Assembly (NCBI RefSeq): GCF_009831655.1
Contig: NZ_WRPA01000018.1
Span: 29,506-93,505, forward strand
DNA length: 64,000 nucleotides
Origin: Shewanella insulae
GTDB taxonomy: Bacteria; Pseudomonadota; Gammaproteobacteria; Enterobacterales; Shewanellaceae
Direction: 5' to 3'
Shown: piece by piece, positions 60,940 through 64,000 of the stretch
Layout of the letters: the number at the start of each line of letters is the position of its first letter
How positions within the stretch are numbered: the first letter of the stretch is position 1
The notes under the pieces: generated by a model
What the model saw: only the letters and a program-made list of their open reading frames with translations
Databases searched by the model: none
What the model was told of the DNA's origin: nothing
Made by a program: the position numbers and the translations under genes

Positions 60940-61641
60940 ATGAAATCTTTAATCCATTGCTTCTTCCTGATCCCACTCTTTTTTGTACATGCTCACGCCG
61001 AAGTCACCATCACTCTGCCAGATAACGCAGAGCCACTGCTGCTTAACACTAAGAATATCACTAGCCATCAGCTGATCTCGCAAAATGGCCCCCAGCAGCT
61101 GGTCTTTAATGCCCGCGCCAGCTACCGTGAATTCGGTCAACAGAAGCGCTTCGTCTCAGAGACCCTTATCGTCACCTTCTCTGGCGAAAACAATCACTAC
61201 CGCGTCAGCCTACCTAAGATCAACTCGCCTAGATCAGCTGAAAAATTTAACGACTCACCCTCGGTAACCATCAAAGATACCCAAGGTCATTCCGTCTCCT
61301 ACAAGATAGATAAGCTACATAAAGATGGGATCCAGCTCGGCCGCGACTACAGGGAAGAGATAAAAACCTACAATTTGAGCCAAGGCATTGCGGCTATAGA
61401 AGTCAACCAAACTATTCACAAAGCATCTCCTAACGCTTCAAATGATAAGACGGACCTTGCCGCTGTCGGCGACAGCGAGCCGGCCCAACAGGCAGCCAGT
61501 CAGCCGCAAAGTGCTGCGCGCCGCGACCAGATCAATGTGGGCCAGATGCTGGACTTTTGGTATGAACAGGCAGATGAAGCGACCAGAGAAGCCTTTAAAA
61601 AGCGTATAGGACTAATTGAGCAGGTCCAAAGCGGGCAATAG
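60940..61641 (+). CDS. DUF2057 (UPF0319/YccT-like) exported protein
   Basis: 233 aa with a signal peptide (SLIHCFFLIPLFFVHAHAE). The mature start VTITLPDNAEPLLLNTKNI and later RFVSETLIVTF are typical of the UPF0319 family. The C-terminal 50 residues carry a Gln/Ala/Ser linker and a helix (MLDFWYEQADEATREAF). Function unknown. Confidence 0.87.
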   Translation: MKSLIHCFFLIPLFFVHAHAEVTITLPDNAEPLLLNTKNITSHQLISQNGPQQLVFNARASYREFGQQKRFVSETLIVTFSGENNHYRVSLPKINSPRSAEKFNDSPSVTIKDTQGHSVSYKIDKLHKDGIQLGRDYREEIKTYNLSQGIAAIEVNQTIHKASPNASNDKTDLAAVGDSEPAQQAASQPQSAARRDQINVGQMLDFWYEQADEATREAFKKRIGLIEQVQSGQ

Positions 61642-61685
61642 CTCCAACACACTGAAGACTAGCAGTATTGATAGGAGCAAGAGTA

Positions 61686-62705
61686 TTAGGCAGCACTCTT
61701 CAAAGCCGATAAGCTCTCCTGCTTTAGGAACCTAAAACCAGTCTGGCGTCCAAGCCGGTAATCCCTATCAAGCTCGGCGGTCGAACTGCCGAGTAACTTG
61801 CTCGCCAGTGTATGGCGTGGAAACAACTGAATGATCTCGACACCCTCAGGCGGATTGTGGATAAAGGCGAGTGAGCGCTTATATTCGGCTTCATGATGTA
61901 GGAAGTACTCTATCGCCCTCGGGCAGCGATTCGAGCTACAGAGCCAAGACTTGAGACGATTCACCCAAGGCGTATAAGCCTGGTATTCCTTGGGCATGGT
62001 ACGTATCACCACTATCTTAGTCGCCCCACGCCGATAGGCCTCTTCCACAGGCAGGGGGGCGGACAAGCCACCATCGACATAGTAACTATCCTCCAGTGGC
62101 ACCCCTTGACGGTAGAGAAACGGAAGAGCACTCGATGCCTTGAGTAACTCCAGCCAATTCTGCTTATTGGGCTGACGAAATATCGCCTGATAATTTGAGC
62201 CATTGGTCATGCTAAAAAGCAATTGACGATGGTTCAATGCCCTCATTCCTGCTGATAGATCCAAGCCGAACGACTCGCCTTGCACTTGGTTAAAAAACCA
62301 ATCGAGATCCACAGTGCTCTTTCCGGCAAGGCCCCGACGTACCTTCACAAAATGCGGATCGCGAGACAAGCCCTTAATCGCCTGCTTAGCAAAACCTATC
62401 TGACCCGTAAGATAACTGGAGAGATTCTGAGCACCAGCGGAGGTACCTATGAGCAGCGCAAAAGGGTTATAGCCTCTCTCCAGCCAGACATCCAACACGC
62501 CAGCGGTAAATATTCCCCGCTGCCCGCCCCCTTCGGCAATCAGCGCCGTGTTGAACTGAACGGGCGTAAGCACTTTCTCAAGCTGATTGTCCCCTATCTC
62601 TGAAACATAGGGTTGTCCTACCAGAGAAAGCGAGTCGGTAGAATCAAGCTCAGGAAAGACAGTATTAAGAGAATGCATCACAGATTTAGTGCCCCAATTA
62701 GCCAT
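61686..62705 (-). CDS. patatin-like phospholipase
   Basis: 339 aa from the ATG at 62705; a TTG at 62735 is possible but its ribosome site would be too close. Oxyanion motif GGGQRG at 59-64, nucleophile Ser89 in GTSAG, and the catalytic Asp in YYVDGGLSAPLP are present, so it should be an active acyl hydrolase. No signal peptide is seen. It resembles YjjU-type cytoplasmic patatins. Confidence 0.88.
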   Translation of the reverse strand: MANWGTKSVMHSLNTVFPELDSTDSLSLVGQPYVSEIGDNQLEKVLTPVQFNTALIAEGGGQRGIFTAGVLDVWLERGYNPFALLIGTSAGAQNLSSYLTGQIGFAKQAIKGLSRDPHFVKVRRGLAGKSTVDLDWFFNQVQGESFGLDLSAGMRALNHRQLLFSMTNGSNYQAIFRQPNKQNWLELLKASSALPFLYRQGVPLEDSYYVDGGLSAPLPVEEAYRRGATKIVVIRTMPKEYQAYTPWVNRLKSWLCSSNRCPRAIEYFLHHEAEYKRSLAFIHNPPEGVEIIQLFPRHTLASKLLGSSTAELDRDYRLGRQTGFRFLKQESLSALKSAA

Positions 62706-63440
62706 TAGCCTTAACCCTAAATCTAAAGACTCCAAGCTCCCCTGTATAATTGAATGATCAAATCATGCAGATAGAAAAGATCTATTAATGCTCAAGTTAG
62801 CTCAAAGTCACCTTCCCGAGCCCTCACATGTGGGCGTATGGCATCCGCTTAGAACTAGACGCCGAGAGTAGAAATTCTACAGTTACATTGTCATCATTTT
62901 TAAAAAAGCAAAAGAACCGTAGCGCCAGGAAATGACCTACTCGGTTCGCGCAATGAACACATGAGAGCGTAAGGCATCCGATTAGAACTGAACACAGGAA
63001 ATAAACATTCCAGCTACTTTGTCAAAAGCAAAAAACCGTAGCAGCTGGAAATGACCTACTCGGTTCGCGCAGCGAACACATGGGGGTGAAAGTGAGGCTC
63101 TTTAAATACGCAGTATTTAGTCTTACTTGAACGCGGAGAAGCTATGCTTCGTAGCCGGAGACCCCGCTCAGCGGTGGGGCGACTGCCATGGATGGTGAAT
63201 TGTCGATGATAAAAGGAGCATTTACAGACCGACGTCGAAAGTAGGCGCCTGTCATGGCCGGCTTCAAGGCAGATATCAGTTACTAACTCCCCCTCAATCT
63301 CACATGGGGGTGTAAGACATCCGCTTATCAAGCGCAGCTTGATGGGTAACTGGAGCGCGAAGCAGCTAGGCTGCGAGCTGAGGGGCTCACCTACGAAGTG
63401 GCTGTGGGCTGCATGTGAAGTAGTTGCTTTCGCGAAGCGT
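62706..63440. other. gene-free stretch downstream of the rRNA operon
   Basis: No convincing gene on either strand. The stretch is built from degenerate repeats: CACATG followed by GxGxGTxxGxCATCCG occurs at 62825, 62958 and 63301, and a shorter form at 63077. Two copies of a 5S-tail-like block are listed separately. Several small hairpins are present, for example near 63360-63376 and 63425-63440. Confidence 0.7.
62928..63082. repeat. two copies of a 36-bp block containing the 5S rRNA tail
   Basis: GGAAATGACCTACTC followed by GGTTCGCGCA(A/G)(T/C)GAA and CACATG occurs at 62928-62963 and 63047-63082, 119 bp apart, with two mismatches. The first 15 bases equal the 3' end of the genuine 5S gene (63498-63512), and CACATGGGG also follows there. 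The blocks differ by an inserted TTCGC-GCA-GCGAA hairpin. Confidence 0.75.
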
Positions 63441-63488
63441 ATAAACGAAAAAATCCCCAACACTAGGTGCTGGGGATTTATCGTTTAT
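63441..63488 (-). terminator. rRNA operon terminator
   Basis: AATCCCCA(A/G)CAC with its complement forms a strong stem around a CTAG loop, and ATAAACGA/TCGTTTAT extends it at the base. The A run at 63448-63453 gives the T tract on the minus strand. It is directly after the 5S gene. Confidence 0.85.
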
Positions 63489-63493
63489 TAGGC

Positions 63494-63610
63494 GCCTGGA
63501 AATGACCTACTCTCACATGGGGAGACCCCACACTACCATCGGCGCAATTGCGTTTCACTTCTGAGTTCGGGATGGGATCAGGTGGGGCCACAATGCTATG
63601 GTTTCCAGAC
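63494..63610 (-). rRNA. rrf: 5S ribosomal RNA
   Basis: On the minus strand the sequence has the invariant parts of 5S rRNA: CCCGAACTCAGAAGTGAAAC, GCCGATGGTAGTGTGG and GAGAGTAGG, flanked by complementary ends CTGG and CCAG. Ends are estimated to a few bases. Confidence 0.93.
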
Positions 63611-63891
63611 AAATTCTTACTGGTTAATTCTTCGTCTAACGGCATTGTTTCCTCGCTGCAGTGCTCATGTACTCTAGTACACTCCGCGCTTCGCTTCGTT
63701 ACGGCTTTGTCAGCCAAACAATTACCTGCGTAATTAACCAAAATAGTAAATTTAGAAAGCTGTTTGAGTCTGCACTTCAATCAAGTACTTTTGTATTCTT
63801 CTGATTTTCGTAAACCATTATCGCGACCTCCATGGAAGGAGGAAGTACTTTAAACGTCAGGAACGTTTCAAGTAAAACCCTTTTGGGTTGT

Positions 63892-64000
63892 ATGGTTAAG
63901 CCTCACGAGTCATTAGTACAGGTTAGCTCAACGCCTCACAACGCTTACACACCCTGCCTATCAACGTCCTAGTCTCGGACGGCTCTTTAGAGACCTTAAA
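63892..64000 (-). rRNA. rrl: 23S ribosomal RNA, 3' end (truncated by the window)
   Basis: On the minus strand it ends in GTGAGGCTTAACC after TTGAGCTAACC and TACTAATGA, the conserved 23S 3' terminus. The 280-bp spacer to the 5S gene holds no tRNA. The rest of the gene lies beyond the right edge. Confidence 0.93.

Noticed and set aside
63056..63780. Minus-strand frames across the rRNA end and downstream repeats
   Set aside because: They run over the 5S gene, its terminator and the repeats; no ribosome sites.
63611..63891. tRNA gene in the 23S-5S spacer
   Set aside because: No cloverleaf or GTTCRANNC box seen; the spacer appears to hold only processing stems.

Overview
The window looks like chromosomal DNA of a marine gammaproteobacterium, most likely a Shewanella. 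This rests on gene content and order: pdxB-asd-fimV-truA-folC-dedD-cvpA-purF, a complete isc operon next to cysE and trmJ, queA-tgt-yajC-secD-secF, a phoPQ-like pair, several c-di-GMP proteins, and a MITE-like repeat of a kind I associate with Shewanella. The species is an inference. I see no phage, plasmid replication module, CRISPR array or intact insertion sequence.

Layout. 1-4.9 kb: a carbohydrate-type locus with the end of a TonB-dependent receptor, a surface-type lipoprotein with a PEGA-like domain and an HEXXH motif, and a GH97 glycosidase. 5-9.7 kb: topB, a small membrane protein behind a Fur-box palindrome, and a chemoreceptor. 9.9-20.9 kb: the purF-to-pdxB housekeeping cluster and ndk, all on the minus strand, with accD absent from its usual slot beside folC. 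21-28.5 kb: iscX, fdx, hscA, hscB, iscA, iscU, iscS, iscR, cysE, trmJ on the minus strand, with two IscR boxes upstream of iscR. 28.6-33.2 kb: suhB, an NnrS-family protein, psiE behind a CRP site, a PilZ protein, an orphan ParA/ribbon-helix-helix pair, and a YecH-type protein. 33.3-37.4 kb: a BtsS/BtsR-like pyruvate-type two-component system followed by a CstA/BtsT-family transporter. 37.4-45.5 kb: yaeQ, a siroheme-synthase N-terminal protein, a DUF2007/zinc-ribbon protein, the MITE, then the Sec accessory and queuosine genes and a 53-aa gene. 45.6-51.4 kb: acpH, an ScsD-like thiol protein, and a sigma-54 two-component system divergent from a coiled-coil exported protein that has its own -24/-12 promoter. 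51.5-54.5 kb: a phosphonate/selenate-type ABC importer with a fused double permease. 54.8-62.7 kb: phoPQ-like genes, a 2OG-Fe(II) oxygenase, an HD-GYP protein, corA and several small or conserved proteins including a patatin. 62.7-64 kb: the distal end of an rRNA operon (5S and the 3' end of 23S, minus strand), its terminator and degenerate repeats that carry 5S-tail sequence.

The best candidates for something new are the sigma-54 circuit at 46.9-51.0 kb (regulator, sensor, 15-bp inverted repeat, -24/-12 promoter, coiled-coil target), the PilZ-ParA-RHH cluster at 31.5-32.9 kb, the HEXXH/PEGA lipoprotein, and the 5S-tail repeats. Gene boundaries and motifs were read directly from the sequence. 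Family names come from recognition of conserved motifs and lengths; no database search was run.
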